From contig NZ_CP014870.1 in NCBI RefSeq assembly GCF_001661075.1, forward strand, positions 930,001-994,000: a stretch of 64,000 nt of DNA. Reading direction: 5' to 3'. This document shows, piece after piece, positions 29,738 to 38,936 of this stretch. Made by a program: the position numbers and the translations under genes. Each line of letters begins with the position of its first letter. Positions within the stretch are counted from its first letter, which is position 1. The notes under the pieces were generated by a model, which did not search any database, was not told the origin of the DNA, and worked only from the letters and a program-made list of their open reading frames with translations. This stretch comes from Pseudomonas silesiensis (GTDB taxonomy: Bacteria; Pseudomonadota; Gammaproteobacteria; Pseudomonadales; Pseudomonadaceae).

Positions 29738-30919
29738 ATGCAAAATTCAATCGGCGCACCAAAGCAGAGGCTCAGCCTCAGCGATCCAAAAGTGCGTGCG
29801 TGGCTATTTCAGATCATCACCATTGTCGCGGTGGTCTCGATGGGCTGGTACCTGTTCGACAATACGCAGACCAACCTTGAGCACCGGGGCATTACCTCCG
29901 GCTTCAGCTTTCTGGAGCGCAGTGCCGGTTTCGGCATCGCTCAGCACCTGATCGACTACACCGAATCGGACAGCTATGCCCGGGTGTTCGTCATCGGCCT
30001 GCTCAACACCCTGCTGGTGACCTTCATTGGCGTGATCCTGGCGACGATCCTCGGGTTCATCGTGGGTGTGTCACGGCTGTCGAAAAACTGGATCATCGCC
30101 AAGCTGGCGACGGTGTATGTCGAGGTTTTCCGTAACATTCCGCCGCTGCTGCAAATCCTGTTCTGGTACTTCGCGGTGTTCCTGACCATGCCGGGGCCGC
30201 GCAACAGCCATAACTTCGGCGACACCTTCTTCGTCAGCAGCCGCGGCCTGAACATGCCGGCGGCGTTGGCGGCGGACGGTTTCTGGCCGTTTGTGGCGAG
30301 CATTGTCGTGGCCATTGTCGCCATCGTGCTGGTGAACCGTTGGGCCACCAAACGCTTCGAAGCGACCGGCGTGCCGTTCCACAAGTTCTGGGCCAGCCTG
30401 GCGTTGTTCCTGCTGATCCCGGCGCTGTGCGCCTTGATCTTCGGTGCGCCGGTGCATTGGGAAATGCCGCAGCTCAAGGGCTTCAACTTCGTCGGCGGCT
30501 GGGTGCTAATCCCGGAACTGCTGGCGCTGACCCTGGCCCTGACCGTATACACCGCGGCGTTCATCGCCGAGATCGTGCGTTCGGGCATCAAGTCGGTCAG
30601 CCACGGCCAGACCGAAGCGGCGCACTCGTTGGGGCTGCGCAACGGCCCGACCCTGCGCAAGGTGATCATCCCGCAAGCCCTGCGCGTGATCATTCCCCCT
30701 CTGACCAGCCAATACCTGAACCTGGCGAAGAACTCCTCGCTGGCGGCCGGTATCGGTTACCCGGAAATGGTCTCGTTGTTTGCCGGTACGGTGCTGAACC
30801 AGACCGGGCAGGCGATCGAGGTGATTGCGATCACCATGAGCGTGTACCTGGCGATCAGTATCAGCATTTCCCTGCTGATGAACTGGTACAACAAGCGCAT
30901 TGCGCTGATCGAGCGGTAA
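29738..30919 (+). CDS. aapQ: Amino-acid ABC transporter permease AapQ
   Basis: Inner-membrane permease of the Aap system, 393 residues with an N-terminal cytoplasmic part, about eight membrane helices and an unusually long insertion typical of AapQ. The EAA loop that contacts the ATPase reads EAAHSLGLRNGPTLRKVIIP (20 residues). A HisM-type signature NTLLVTFIGVILATILGF is near residue 90. It pairs with AapM; 10 bp separate their genes. The family imports a broad range of L-amino acids in Rhizobium. Confidence 0.92.
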   Translation: MQNSIGAPKQRLSLSDPKVRAWLFQIITIVAVVSMGWYLFDNTQTNLEHRGITSGFSFLERSAGFGIAQHLIDYTESDSYARVFVIGLLNTLLVTFIGVILATILGFIVGVSRLSKNWIIAKLATVYVEVFRNIPPLLQILFWYFAVFLTMPGPRNSHNFGDTFFVSSRGLNMPAALAADGFWPFVASIVVAIVAIVLVNRWATKRFEATGVPFHKFWASLALFLLIPALCALIFGAPVHWEMPQLKGFNFVGGWVLIPELLALTLALTVYTAAFIAEIVRSGIKSVSHGQTEAAHSLGLRNGPTLRKVIIPQALRVIIPPLTSQYLNLAKNSSLAAGIGYPEMVSLFAGTVLNQTGQAIEVIAITMSVYLAISISISLLMNWYNKRIALIER

Positions 30920-30929
30920 GGAAAAGCGC

Positions 30930-32027
30930 ATGACGACTCATACTTTCAAACCTGACATGCCACCGCCGAACCGCAGTATCGGCGTGGTGGCGTGGATGCG
31001 CGCGAACATGTTCTCCAGCTGGCTCAACACCCTGTTGACCCTGTTCGCGTTCTATCTCATCTACCTGGTGGTCCCGCCGATCCTGAGCTGGGCGATCCTC
31101 GACGCCAACTGGGTCGGCACCAGCCAGTCCGACTGCACCAAGGACGGCGCTTGCTGGGTGTTCATCCAGCAACGCTTCGGCCAGTTCATGTATGGCTACT
31201 ACCCGGTGGACCTGCGCTGGCGCGTGGACTTGACCGTGTGGCTGGCGGTGATCGGCGTGGCCCCGTTGTTCATCTCGCGCTTCCCGCGTAAAGCGGTGTA
31301 CGGGCTGAGCTTTCTGGTGCTGTACCCGATCATTGCCTGGTGCCTGCTGCACGGCGGCGTGTTCGGCTTGACCCAGGTGGCGACCAGCCAGTGGGGCGGC
31401 TTGATGCTGACCCTGGTGATCGCCACCGTCGGTATTGCCGGTGCATTGCCGCTGGGGATCGTGCTGGCGCTGGGGCGGCGTTCGAACATGCCGGCAATTC
31501 GGGTAGTCTGCGTGACCTTCATCGAATTCTGGCGCGGCGTGCCGTTGATCACGGTGCTGTTCATGTCCTCGGTGATGCTGCCGTTGTTCCTGCCCGAAGG
31601 CATGAACTTCGACAAACTGCTGCGGGCGCTGATCGGCGTGATCCTGTTCCAGTCGGCTTACGTGGCCGAAGTGGTGCGTGGCGGTCTGCAAGCGATTCCC
31701 AAAGGCCAGTACGAAGCGGCGGCGGCGATGGGCCTGGGTTACTGGCGCAGCATGGGCCTGGTGATCCTGCCGCAAGCCCTGAAGCTGGTGATCCCCGGCA
31801 TCGTCAACACCTTCATTGCGCTGTTCAAGGACACAAGCCTTGTGATCATCATCGGCCTGTTCGACCTGCTCAACAGTGTCAAGCAAGCCGCCGCCGATCC
31901 GAAATGGCTGGGCATGGCCACTGAAGGCTATGTGTTCGCGGCCCTGGTGTTCTGGATTTTCTGTTTTGGTATGTCCCGCTACTCCATGCATTTGGAACGT
32001 AAGCTGGACACTGGCCACAAGCGTTAG
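30930..32027 (+). CDS. aapM: Amino-acid ABC transporter permease AapM
   Basis: Second permease subunit, 365 residues. After a soluble N-terminal start and a first helix pair (SWLNTLLTLFAFYLIYLVV) comes a periplasmic segment with two cysteines (SDCTKDGACW), then the conserved permease core with TFIEFWRGVPLITVLFMSS and the EAA loop YEAAAAMGLGYWRSMGLVIL (20 residues). It forms the heterodimeric channel with AapQ. It lies 10 bp after aapQ and 11 bp before aapP. Confidence 0.92.
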   Translation: MTTHTFKPDMPPPNRSIGVVAWMRANMFSSWLNTLLTLFAFYLIYLVVPPILSWAILDANWVGTSQSDCTKDGACWVFIQQRFGQFMYGYYPVDLRWRVDLTVWLAVIGVAPLFISRFPRKAVYGLSFLVLYPIIAWCLLHGGVFGLTQVATSQWGGLMLTLVIATVGIAGALPLGIVLALGRRSNMPAIRVVCVTFIEFWRGVPLITVLFMSSVMLPLFLPEGMNFDKLLRALIGVILFQSAYVAEVVRGGLQAIPKGQYEAAAAMGLGYWRSMGLVILPQALKLVIPGIVNTFIALFKDTSLVIIIGLFDLLNSVKQAAADPKWLGMATEGYVFAALVFWIFCFGMSRYSMHLERKLDTGHKR

Positions 32028-32038
32028 GAGCGTAATTT

Positions 32039-32803
32039 ATGAGTGAAGCGATCAAACAGCCTGTGAGCCCTGAAGGCATTATTCAGATGCAGGGCGTGAA
32101 CAAGTGGTACGGCCAGTTCCACGTGTTGAAAGACATCAACCTCAACGTCAAGCAGGGCGAGCGTATCGTGCTGTGCGGCCCGTCGGGTTCTGGCAAATCC
32201 ACCACCATCCGCTGTCTCAACCGTCTGGAAGAGCACCAGCAGGGTCGTATCGTGGTCGATGGCGTGGAGCTGACCAACGACCTCAAGCAGATCGAATCGG
32301 TACGCCGTGAAGTCGGCATGGTGTTCCAGCACTTCAACCTGTTCCCGCACCTGACCATCCTGCAGAACTGCACCCTGGCGCCAATGTGGGTGCGCAAGAT
32401 GCCCAAGCGCAAGGCCGAGGAAATCGCCATGCATTACCTGGAGCGCGTGCGCATTCCGGAGCAGGCGCACAAATACCCGGGGCAACTGTCCGGCGGTCAG
32501 CAGCAGCGCGTGGCGATTGCCCGGGCGCTGTGCATGAAACCGAAAATCATGCTGTTCGACGAACCGACTTCGGCGCTCGATCCGGAGATGGTGAAAGAGG
32601 TGCTCGACACAATGATCGGCCTGGCCGAAGACGGCATGACCATGCTCTGCGTGACCCACGAAATGGGCTTCGCCCGCACCGTGGCCAACCGGGTGATCTT
32701 CATGGACAAGGGTGAAATCGTCGAACAAGCGGCGCCGAACGACTTCTTCGATAACCCGCAGAATGATCGGACCAAGCTGTTCTTGAGCCAGATCCTGCAT
32801 TGA
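32039..32803 (+). CDS. aapP: Amino-acid ABC transporter ATPase AapP
   Basis: Cytoplasmic ATP-binding subunit that drives AapQM, 254 residues. Walker A is GPSGSGKST, the Q-loop is in [12 protein letters not shown], the signature is LSGGQQQRV, Walker B is [14 protein letters not shown] and the switch histidine is in VTHEMGF. Normal polar-amino-acid transporter ATPase length. The operon ends with a strong terminator 17 bp after the stop. Confidence 0.95.
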   Translation: MSEAIKQPVSPEGIIQMQGVNKWYGQFHVLKDINLNVKQGERIVLCGPSGSGKSTTIRCLNRLEEHQQGRIVVDGVELTNDLKQIESVRREVGMVFQHFNLFPHLTILQNCTLAPMWVRKMPKRKAEEIAMHYLERVRIPEQAHKYPGQLSGGQQQRVAIARALCMKPKIMLFDEPTSALDPEMVKEVLDTMIGLAEDGMTMLCVTHEMGFARTVANRVIFMDKGEIVEQAAPNDFFDNPQNDRTKLFLSQILH

Positions 32804-32819
32804 TCGACGTTTGGCAGTG

Positions 32820-32852
32820 AAATAAACCCGGACCTGTTCCGGGTTTATTTTT
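32820..32852 (+). terminator. Intrinsic terminator of the aap operon
   Basis: AAATAAACCCGGA - CCTGT - TCCGGGTTTATTT is a perfect 13-bp stem ending in TTTTT. Confidence 0.9.
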
Positions 32853-32873
32853 GCCCGCAGAACACACATCCCC

Positions 32874-32897
32874 TGTAGGAGCAAGCTCGCTCCTACA
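32874..32897. repeat. Compact REP hairpin
   Basis: TGTAGGAGC - AAGCTC - GCTCCTACA: both arms of a REPIN collapsed to a perfect 9-bp stem with a 6-nt loop, without the usual inner segment. Confidence 0.8.
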
Positions 32898-32958
32898 AAG
32901 GTTGTTCGCAGAATCCGGGTTGCCCTCGTGGACAAACCTGACTAACATGTCAGAAAAA

Positions 32959-32979
32959 TTCATCCTATGATTGGATGAA
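32959..32979. promoter_or_regulatory. Inverted repeat, likely operator of the GntR/FCD gene
   Basis: TTCATCC-N7-GGATGAA is a perfect 7-bp inverted repeat ending 13 bp before the start of the regulator. The spacer contains TATGAT, a possible -10. Position and symmetry fit autorepression by the dimeric regulator. Confidence 0.5.
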
Positions 32980-32991
32980 AGGGCGAATTCC

Positions 32992-33651
32992 ATGTCAGAT
33001 ATTTCTCCATTAGTTAAACGATCCCTGGTCGATCAGGCCCTGGATCAATTACGCCTGCGGATCAATCAAGGCGTCTGGACGGTCGGCCAGCGCTTGCCCA
33101 CCGAGCCGGAATTGGCGACCGAGCTGGGCATCAGCCGCAACACCGTGCGCGAAGCCATGCGCGTGCTGGCGTTTTCCGGTTTGATCGAGATCCGCCAAGG
33201 CGACGGCAGCTACCTGCGGGCAGTGTTTGACCCCCTGGACACGATGAAAGCCTTGTCCCGCTGCTCTCCTGAGCAGGCGCGTGAAACCCGGCACATCCTG
33301 GAAGTCGAAGCCATCGGCCTGGCGGCGTTGCGCCGTACCGATGAAGACCTGGTGGCTTTGCGCGAAGCGTTGGGCGTCAGTGGCGGTCACTACCACGGTG
33401 ATCTCGACACCTACATTGCTTGCGACCTCGTGTTCCACCGGCGTCTGGTAGATGCAGCGCACAACCCGACTCTCAGTGAGTTGTATCGCTATTTCTCGAG
33501 CATCGTCGGCGCGCATTTGCGCCAGACCCTGAACATCTCACCCCGACGCCAAGCGGTGTTCGACCTTCATGTCGAACTGCTAGATGCCGTCGAGCAACGC
33601 GACCCGGAACGGGCCAAAGCCCTGTCGAGGCAGTTGATCAATGAACCTTGA
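32992..33651 (+). CDS. GntR-family regulator, FCD (FadR) subfamily
   Basis: DNA-binding regulator, 219 residues. The N-terminal winged helix (about 8-75) has the GntR signature LPTEPELATELGISRNTVRE followed by VLAFSGLIEIRQGDGSYL. The C-terminal FCD ligand domain (about 90-210) carries the metal-binding type residues Asp/His in ACDLVFHRRLVDAAHN and HLRQTL, HVELLDAV. The ATG at 32992 was chosen over the in-frame TTG at 32971, which overlaps the inverted repeat. It overlaps the MFS gene by 11 bp, so the regulator probably controls that exporter. Ligand unknown. Confidence 0.88.
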   Translation: MSDISPLVKRSLVDQALDQLRLRINQGVWTVGQRLPTEPELATELGISRNTVREAMRVLAFSGLIEIRQGDGSYLRAVFDPLDTMKALSRCSPEQARETRHILEVEAIGLAALRRTDEDLVALREALGVSGGHYHGDLDTYIACDLVFHRRLVDAAHNPTLSELYRYFSSIVGAHLRQTLNISPRRQAVFDLHVELLDAVEQRDPERAKALSRQLINEP

Positions 33652-34957
33652 AGCCCAAAACCCCATGTCCACCCAGCAGGCCGGCAACAGCAATAAAACC
33701 GAGCGCAAGCGTACGGCGGAGCTCGAAGAGCTGTTGATCGACGCCGAGGCCGATGACGAACAGGTTCAGCAAACGCACCCGGTCCTGCGGCGGCCATGGT
33801 TGTTGTTGCTCGGCCTGATTCTGGTGGCGTTGAATTTACGTCCAGCATTGTCGAGCATGGCGCCGATACTCAGCGAGGTCTCGAAGACGCTGGGGTTATC
33901 GGCTGCCCAGGCCGGATTGCTGACGACCTTGCCAGTACTTTGCCTGGGTCTGTTCGCCCCCTTGGCGCCGGTGCTGGCACGACGTTTTGGTGCCGAGCGA
34001 GTGGTGTTGGGGATTCTTCTGATGCTGGCCGGCGGGATCATTTTGCGCAGCTCTTTCGGTGAGGTCGGCCTGTTCGCCGGCAGCGTACTGGCAGGCGCCA
34101 GCATCGGGGTGATCGGCGTGCTGCTGCCCGGCATTGTAAAACGCGACTTCCCGAAACAAGCCGGCACCATGACCGGCGTCTACACCATGGCTCTGTGCCT
34201 GGGCGCGGCCATGGCGGCTGGCGCGACCGTGCCTTTGAGCGAACATTTCGACAAAAGCTGGGCCTTGGGTCTCGGCTTCTGGGTAGTTCCAGCGTTGTTC
34301 GCAGCAATCTTCTGGTTGCCGCAAGTCAATCAGAAACACGGCGCGCATCATGTTGCCTATCGGGTCCGAGGGCTGTTGCGTGATCCGTTGGCCTGGCAAG
34401 TGACCTTATACATGGGCCTGCAATCGTCTTTGGCCTACATCGTGTTTGGCTGGCTGCCGTCGATTCTGATCGGGCGCGGCCTGACGCCAACCCAGGCTGG
34501 TCTGGTGTTGTCGGGGTCGGTGCTTATCCAGTTGATCAGCTCGCTGGCAGCACCCTGGCTGGCGACGCGTGGCAAGGATCAGCGAATGGCGATCGTGATC
34601 GTCATGGCAATGACTCTCGGCGGTTTGTTCGGTTGCCTGTATGCACCGCTCGATGGTTTGTGGGGCTGGGCGATCCTGCTGGGGTTGGGGCAAGGCGCTA
34701 CGTTCAGCCTGGCATTGACCCTGATTGTGCTGCGCTCGCGGGACGCCCATGTGGCGGCCAACCTGTCGAGCATGGCCCAGGGCTTCGGTTACACCCTGGC
34801 ATCCATGGGACCGTTCGCGGTCGGCATCGTGCATGACTGGACCGGTGGCTGGACCGCACTGGGCTGGATTTTCGGCGTCATCGGCTTCGGCGCGATCATT
34901 GCCGGTCTCGGTGCCGGGCGTTCGCTTTATGTGCAAGTGCAAAGCGAAAAGATCTGA
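33641..34957 (+). CDS. MFS transporter, CynX/NimT family
   Basis: Inner-membrane transporter with about 12 helices, 438 residues. The CynX/NimT group includes the E. coli cyanate and 2-nitroimidazole transporters. The first helix has LVALNLRPALSSMAPILSE, the family hallmark NLRPA. A 50-residue cytoplasmic N-terminal tail, rich in charged residues (TAELEELLIDAEADDE), is unusual. The start at 33641 has GAGG 10 nt ahead and overlaps the regulator gene; the ATG at 33665 is an alternative. Substrate unknown; likely controlled by the upstream FCD regulator. Confidence 0.85.
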   Translation: MNLEAQNPMSTQQAGNSNKTERKRTAELEELLIDAEADDEQVQQTHPVLRRPWLLLLGLILVALNLRPALSSMAPILSEVSKTLGLSAAQAGLLTTLPVLCLGLFAPLAPVLARRFGAERVVLGILLMLAGGIILRSSFGEVGLFAGSVLAGASIGVIGVLLPGIVKRDFPKQAGTMTGVYTMALCLGAAMAAGATVPLSEHFDKSWALGLGFWVVPALFAAIFWLPQVNQKHGAHHVAYRVRGLLRDPLAWQVTLYMGLQSSLAYIVFGWLPSILIGRGLTPTQAGLVLSGSVLIQLISSLAAPWLATRGKDQRMAIVIVMAMTLGGLFGCLYAPLDGLWGWAILLGLGQGATFSLALTLIVLRSRDAHVAANLSSMAQGFGYTLASMGPFAVGIVHDWTGGWTALGWIFGVIGFGAIIAGLGAGRSLYVQVQSEKI

Positions 34958-34994
34958 GGCTGAACCCTCACTCTATTGATTAAGCGAAAATCAA

Positions 34995-35085
34995 TGTGGG
35001 AGCGAGCTTGCTCGCGAAGACGGTGGTTCAGGCTCAGGCGATGTTGAATGTGCCGGCCTCTTCGCGAGCAAGCTCGCTCCCACAG
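34995..35085. repeat. REPIN
   Basis: TGTGGGAGCGAGCTTGCTCG with CGAGCAAGCTCGCTCCCACA inverted, 91 bp in total, between the MFS gene and the NTF2-like gene. Confidence 0.85.
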
Positions 35086-35196
35086 GTTTTGTGGCTGCCG
35101 AAGATTTGCGTGGTATTCGGTATTCGAATGCCGATAGAGTTTCCACAGTTTGCAGATTATCGTGCTGGCAATCTGTCCATTTCTTGGAGTTTGCCC

Positions 35197-35667
35197 ATGA
35201 GTGACGCCCACGCTGCTTTGATCACCCAGTTCTACCAAGCCTTCCAGCGCCTGGATGCCGAAGCCATGAGCGCTTGCTACACCGATGACGTGGTGTTCAG
35301 TGACCCGGCGTTCGGCGAGCTGCGCGGCCGTGATGCCGGTGACATGTGGCGCATGCTCACTACCCGGGCCAAGGATTTCTCCCTGACGTTCGACAACGTG
35401 CGCAGCGATGAACGCACCGGCGCTGCGCACTGGGTGGCGACCTACCTGTTCAGCCAGACCGGCAACACCGTGGTCAATGACATTCAGGCGCGTTTCGTGT
35501 TTCGCGACGGCAAGATTTGCGAGCATCACGACAGTTTTGATCTGTGGGCCTGGTCCCGTCAGGCGCTGGGATTCAAAGGGCTGCTGCTGGGCTGGACACC
35601 TGCGGTGAGAAACGCCGTTCGTGCGCAAGCGTTAAAGGGGCTAAAGGCATTCCAGGCCAGTCGCTGA
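35197..35667 (+). CDS. NTF2-like/SnoaL-type protein
   Basis: 156 residues with an NTF2-like cone fold: helix AALITQFYQAFQRLDAEAM, then CYTDDVVFSDPAFGELRG and sheet strands ending in ICEHHDSFDLWAWSRQALG. Proteins of this group include enzymes such as steroid isomerases and many of unknown role; no catalytic function can be assigned here. The ATG at 35197 follows TTGGAG; the longer frame upstream runs through a REPIN and is rejected. It lies upstream of a GIY-YIG gene on the same strand. Confidence 0.8.
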   Translation: MSDAHAALITQFYQAFQRLDAEAMSACYTDDVVFSDPAFGELRGRDAGDMWRMLTTRAKDFSLTFDNVRSDERTGAAHWVATYLFSQTGNTVVNDIQARFVFRDGKICEHHDSFDLWAWSRQALGFKGLLLGWTPAVRNAVRAQALKGLKAFQASR

Positions 35668-35706
35668 TAAGATCACGTCTTGTTTCCTACAAGCCTTGAT
35701 CGTCAC

Positions 35707-36027
35707 GTGAACACCTCGAGCGAATCTACCGTCATTGCCGCCGAACCGTCGCTGCCCGTCAGTAAAACCTGGTTCGTCTACCTTGTTCGCGCGGCTAATG
35801 GTTCGCTCTACTGCGGGATCAGCGACGATCCCGTCCGCCGTTTCGCCACCCACCAAAGCGGCAAAGGCGCGCGTTTCTTCCTGTCCAGCCCGGCCGTGGC
35901 ATTGGTGTATACCGAAGTCTGCCGCGACAAAAGCGACGCCCTGCGGCAGGAACGGCTGATCAAAAAACTGAAAAAAAGCGCCAAGGAATGCCTGGTGGCG
36001 AGCGCGACGGCAGGCTTATCAATCTGA
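35707..36027 (+). CDS. GIY-YIG nuclease-like protein (YhbQ/URI family)
   Basis: 106 residues. The single GIY-YIG domain starts at [20 protein letters not shown], with VYL and YCG in place of the GIY and YIG triplets, then [13 protein letters not shown] and a C-terminal [13 protein letters not shown] helix containing the catalytic Glu. These stand-alone proteins are found in many proteobacteria and a few were shown to cut DNA; the biological role is unclear. The start is probably the GTG at 35707; no good ribosome site is seen, and an upstream TTG at 35680 is possible. Confidence 0.8.
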   Translation: MNTSSESTVIAAEPSLPVSKTWFVYLVRAANGSLYCGISDDPVRRFATHQSGKGARFFLSSPAVALVYTEVCRDKSDALRQERLIKKLKKSAKECLVASATAGLSI

Positions 36028-36115
36028 CTGATAAGTTCCCATCAGGCAGATGGGTGGGCTGGGTGTGGATTGCGCGCTAAGCTGCGCACTCCTTACCCGT
36101 GCGGCGGAGCCGAGC

Positions 36116-37051
36116 ATGTCCGAGTTGATTCTTCATCATTACCCGACGTCCCCTTTTTCCGAAAAGGCCCGCCTGCTGTTGGGTTTCAAGGGGCTGTCCT
36201 GGCGCTCGGTAACAATTTCGCCGGTGATGCCAAAACCCGATCTGACGGCGTTGACCGGAGGCTATCGCAAGACGCCCGTGTTGCAGGTTGGCGCTGATGT
36301 CTATTGCGACACGGCACTGATCGCCCGTCGCCTGGAACAGGAAAAAGCCCTGCCGGCGTTTTTTCCGGAAGGTCAGGAAATGATCGCTGCGACCTTCGCT
36401 GCCTGGGCTGATTCGGTGGTATTCCAACATGCGGTCAGCCTGGTGTTTCAACCGGAATCGATCGCTGTACGCTTCGGCACTATGCCACCGGAAGCGATCA
36501 AGGCGTTCATTGCCGATCGCACCGAGTTGTTCAGCGGTGGCAGCGCCACGCGCTTGTCGGCCGAGCAGGCCCGGCATCAATGGCCAACGATCATGGCACG
36601 CCTGGAGCAGCAGCTTCAGCGCGAGCAGGGCGACTTCCTGTTGGGTGAGCCATCGATCGCCGACTTTGCCCTGGCGCATCCGTTGTGGTTCCTCAAGGCG
36701 ACGCCCGTCACGTCACCCTTGGTCGATGCTTATCCGGCGGTTTCGGCGTGGCTGGGACGCGTGCTGGGCTTCGGTCATGGCGCGTTCAGCGAGATGACGT
36801 CCGGAGAGGCATTGGAGATTGCGCGCAATGCCACCCCGGCGGCGTTGCCGGATGAGCAGTTCGAAGAGCCAAACGGGTTTCAGGCGGGCCAACAGGTCGT
36901 GATTGCCGCCACCGATTACGGTGTTGACCCGGTGGCCGGTGAGTTGCTGTTTGCAGGCTGCGAAGAATTGATTGTGCGTCGCGAAGACGAGCGTGGCGGC
37001 GTGGTGCATGTGCACTTTCCGCGCTTTGGATTTCGTATCGAAGCGCAATAA
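36116..37051 (+). CDS. Glutathione S-transferase family protein, extended
   Basis: 311 residues, longer than the usual 200-230. The thioredoxin-fold N domain (about 1-80) has HHYPTSPFSEKARLLLGFKG, with Ser in the place of the catalytic residue, and the glutathione loop YRKTPVLQVGADVYCDT. The helical C domain (about 90-215) holds GEPSIADFALAHPLWF. The last about 80 residues (QAGQQVVIAATDYGVDPVAG) form an added beta-rich domain I do not recognise. The ATG at 36116 follows CGGAG. Substrate unknown. Confidence 0.85.
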   Translation: MSELILHHYPTSPFSEKARLLLGFKGLSWRSVTISPVMPKPDLTALTGGYRKTPVLQVGADVYCDTALIARRLEQEKALPAFFPEGQEMIAATFAAWADSVVFQHAVSLVFQPESIAVRFGTMPPEAIKAFIADRTELFSGGSATRLSAEQARHQWPTIMARLEQQLQREQGDFLLGEPSIADFALAHPLWFLKATPVTSPLVDAYPAVSAWLGRVLGFGHGAFSEMTSGEALEIARNATPAALPDEQFEEPNGFQAGQQVVIAATDYGVDPVAGELLFAGCEELIVRREDERGGVVHVHFPRFGFRIEAQ

Positions 37052-37085
37052 GCGCCAACACGGATCCCCAGTCATACACCGACCC

Positions 37086-37179
37086 CTGTAGGAGCGAGGC
37101 TTGCCCGCGAAGAACGATGGCGCAGTATGTCTGTTAAACCGCGTCATCGTTCTTCGCGGGCAAGCCTCGCTCCTACAGG
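37086..37179. repeat. REPIN, twin of the one at 40467
   Basis: TGTAGGAGCGAGGCTTGCCC and its inverted copy enclose GCGAAGAACGATGGCGCAGT-type inner sequence that is nearly the same as in the REPIN at 40467-40555. Confidence 0.9.
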
Positions 37180-37187
37180 GGGGGATG

Positions 37188-37538
37188 TTATTCCAGGGCG
37201 GCGAGGATCGCATCCGGGTCGTACCCGCGTATCAACGTCCCGTTCACATCGAGGATCGGAATCCCGCCGCCGCCCAATGCTTCATACGCCTTGCGCGCTT
37301 CGGCATCCTTCTCGATATCGAATTCCCTGTAGGGAATGCCTTTCTGATCAAGAAAGCGTCGGGCCAGTTTGCAGTAACCACACCATTCGGTGGCGTAGAG
37401 TACGACGTTGGCCTTGGCCTGAGTGTGCTCGGATACCACTTGTGACGGGTTGAACAGCCGCTCGATCTTGCCCCAGTTCTGGTAGACCACAACCACGAGC
37501 AGGATCAGCAGGCATTTCTTCAGGACCCCGGCCAGCAT
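37188..37538 (-). CDS. Membrane-anchored glutaredoxin-like protein
   Basis: 116 residues. An N-terminal membrane helix (VLKKCLLILLVVVVYQNW, about 5-22) precedes a glutaredoxin domain with the active site CGYC in YATEWCGYCKLARRFL and the cis-Pro loop GGGGIPILDVNG. The domain is probably cytoplasmic or periplasmic depending on topology, which cannot be fixed by eye; the positive KK before the helix favours N-in and a periplasmic domain. The start overlaps the yejK stop (TGATG), so translation is coupled to yejK. Confidence 0.8.
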   Translation of the reverse strand: MLAGVLKKCLLILLVVVVYQNWGKIERLFNPSQVVSEHTQAKANVVLYATEWCGYCKLARRFLDQKGIPYREFDIEKDAEARKAYEALGGGGIPILDVNGTLIRGYDPDAILAALE

Positions 37539-38542
37539 CAGTTGCGTCGCTTGAGCTGGTCGGTGAGTTGGGTCGGCAGGCCTTTGATGATCAGCGTGCC
37601 GGCCTCTTCGTCGTATTCGATCTTCGAGCCCAGCAGGTGTGCTTCGAAGCTGATCGACAGGCCTTCGGCACGGCCCGTGAAGCGGCGGAACTGGTTCAGG
37701 GTGCGTTTATCCGCCGGGATTTCCGGCGACAGACCGTAGTCCTTGTTGCGGATGTGATCGTAGAAGGCTTTCGGCCTTTCTTCGTCGATCAATTCCGAGA
37801 GCTCTTCCAGGCCCATGGGTTCGCCCATTTTTGCCTGGCTGCTGGCGTAATCGACCAGGGTTTTGGTCTTCTCGCGGGCGGACTCTTCCGGCAGGTCTTC
37901 GCTTTCGACGAAGTCGCTGAACGCCTTGAGCAAGGTGCGGGTTTCGCCCGGACCGTCGACGCCTTCCTGGCAGCCGATGAAGTCGCGGAAATACTCCGAA
38001 ACCTTTTTCCCGTTCTTGCCTTTGATGAACGAAATGTACTGCCTGGACTGCTTGTTGTTCTGCCACTCGGAGACGTTGATCCGCGCCGCGAGGTGCAACT
38101 GACCCAGGTCCAGGTGCCGGGACGGGGTCACGTCCAGTTGTTCGGTCACTGCGACGCCTTCGCTGTGGTGCAGTAGGGCGATCGCCAGGTAATCGGTCAT
38201 GCCCTGCTGGTAATGCGCAAACAGCACGTGGCCGCCCACAGAGAGGTTCGACTCTTCCATCAGCTTTTGCAGATGTTCCACCGCCACCCGGCTGAATGCC
38301 GTGAAATCCTTGCCGCCATCGAGGTATTCCTTCAGCCAGCCGCTGAACGGATGTGCCCCGGACTCGGCATGGAAGAAACCCCAGGCCTTGCCTTGTTTGG
38401 CGTTGTAGCTCTCGTTGAGATCGGCAAGCATGTACTCGATGGCGCTCGACTCGGGCAGTTCTTCGTTGCGGGCATGGAGAACTGCAGGTGTGCCGTCGGG
38501 TTTTTTGTCGATCAGGTGGACGATGCAATGACGGATCGGCAT
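37538..38542 (-). CDS. yejK: Nucleoid-associated protein YejK/NdpA
   Basis: 334 residues, the usual length of the YejK (37-kDa nucleoid-associated protein) family. N terminus [15 protein letters not shown] and the segment [21 protein letters not shown] ([20 protein letters not shown]) followed by [20 protein letters not shown] (20 residues) are diagnostic. The protein binds nucleoid DNA; its exact task is not known. It is divergent from an HU gene across 394 bp and coupled downstream to a glutaredoxin-like gene. Confidence 0.92.
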   Translation of the reverse strand: MPIRHCIVHLIDKKPDGTPAVLHARNEELPESSAIEYMLADLNESYNAKQGKAWGFFHAESGAHPFSGWLKEYLDGGKDFTAFSRVAVEHLQKLMEESNLSVGGHVLFAHYQQGMTDYLAIALLHHSEGVAVTEQLDVTPSRHLDLGQLHLAARINVSEWQNNKQSRQYISFIKGKNGKKVSEYFRDFIGCQEGVDGPGETRTLLKAFSDFVESEDLPEESAREKTKTLVDYASSQAKMGEPMGLEELSELIDEERPKAFYDHIRNKDYGLSPEIPADKRTLNQFRRFTGRAEGLSISFEAHLLGSKIEYDEEAGTLIIKGLPTQLTDQLKRRN

Positions 38543-38936
38543 GGGCTTCTCGGCTGATTGAAGAGAGGAGGGCGTGCTCCCCGAAAAAGCGCCCAGTGTA
38601 CCGCAACCACTGGTTATGGCGCGGCACGAAGGGCAATTCCAGCCCTCTCGACGGTGCTTATGCGGTTTTTTGCAGTTTTAGTGTAATAAAGCTGACCAAT
38701 TGGGTAGCTAGAGGCGGATATTTCCCCGTCTCTGTGCTAGTTTTGCCCGGTCTTACGCGTAGTCACTGCGTTAAGCGTGCATTCAGCATTTGTCAGGTCG
38801 AACCAAACCCTGATTTCGGTATCTATAACCCCGATCCCGTGGTTATTGGCCGAGGGTGCCAGATCCAGAAGATCGGGCTCGATGGCTGACACTGCACTCT
38901 GCAATCCATATGAATTTGATAGGGAAGGAACACTAC
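38543..38936. other. 394-bp divergent region between yejK and the HU gene
   Basis: No coding frame is convincing. The region must hold the yejK promoter (left) and the HU gene promoter (right), but no clear -35/-10 pair is visible by eye. CCCGATC (38830-38836) and GATCGGG (38871-38877) are inverted across 34 bp in the likely HU leader, and the ribosome site GGGAAGGAA precedes the HU start. Confidence 0.5.

Noticed and set aside
34996..35196. N-terminal extension of the NTF2-like protein
   Set aside because: It runs through a REPIN and codes the typical REP translation (GASLLAKT); the ATG at 35197 has a ribosome site.
36015..36054. Terminator after the GIY-YIG gene (CTTATCA / TGATAAG and CCCATC / GATGGG)
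   Set aside because: Two weak hairpins are present, but neither is followed by a T run; evidence is too thin for a call.
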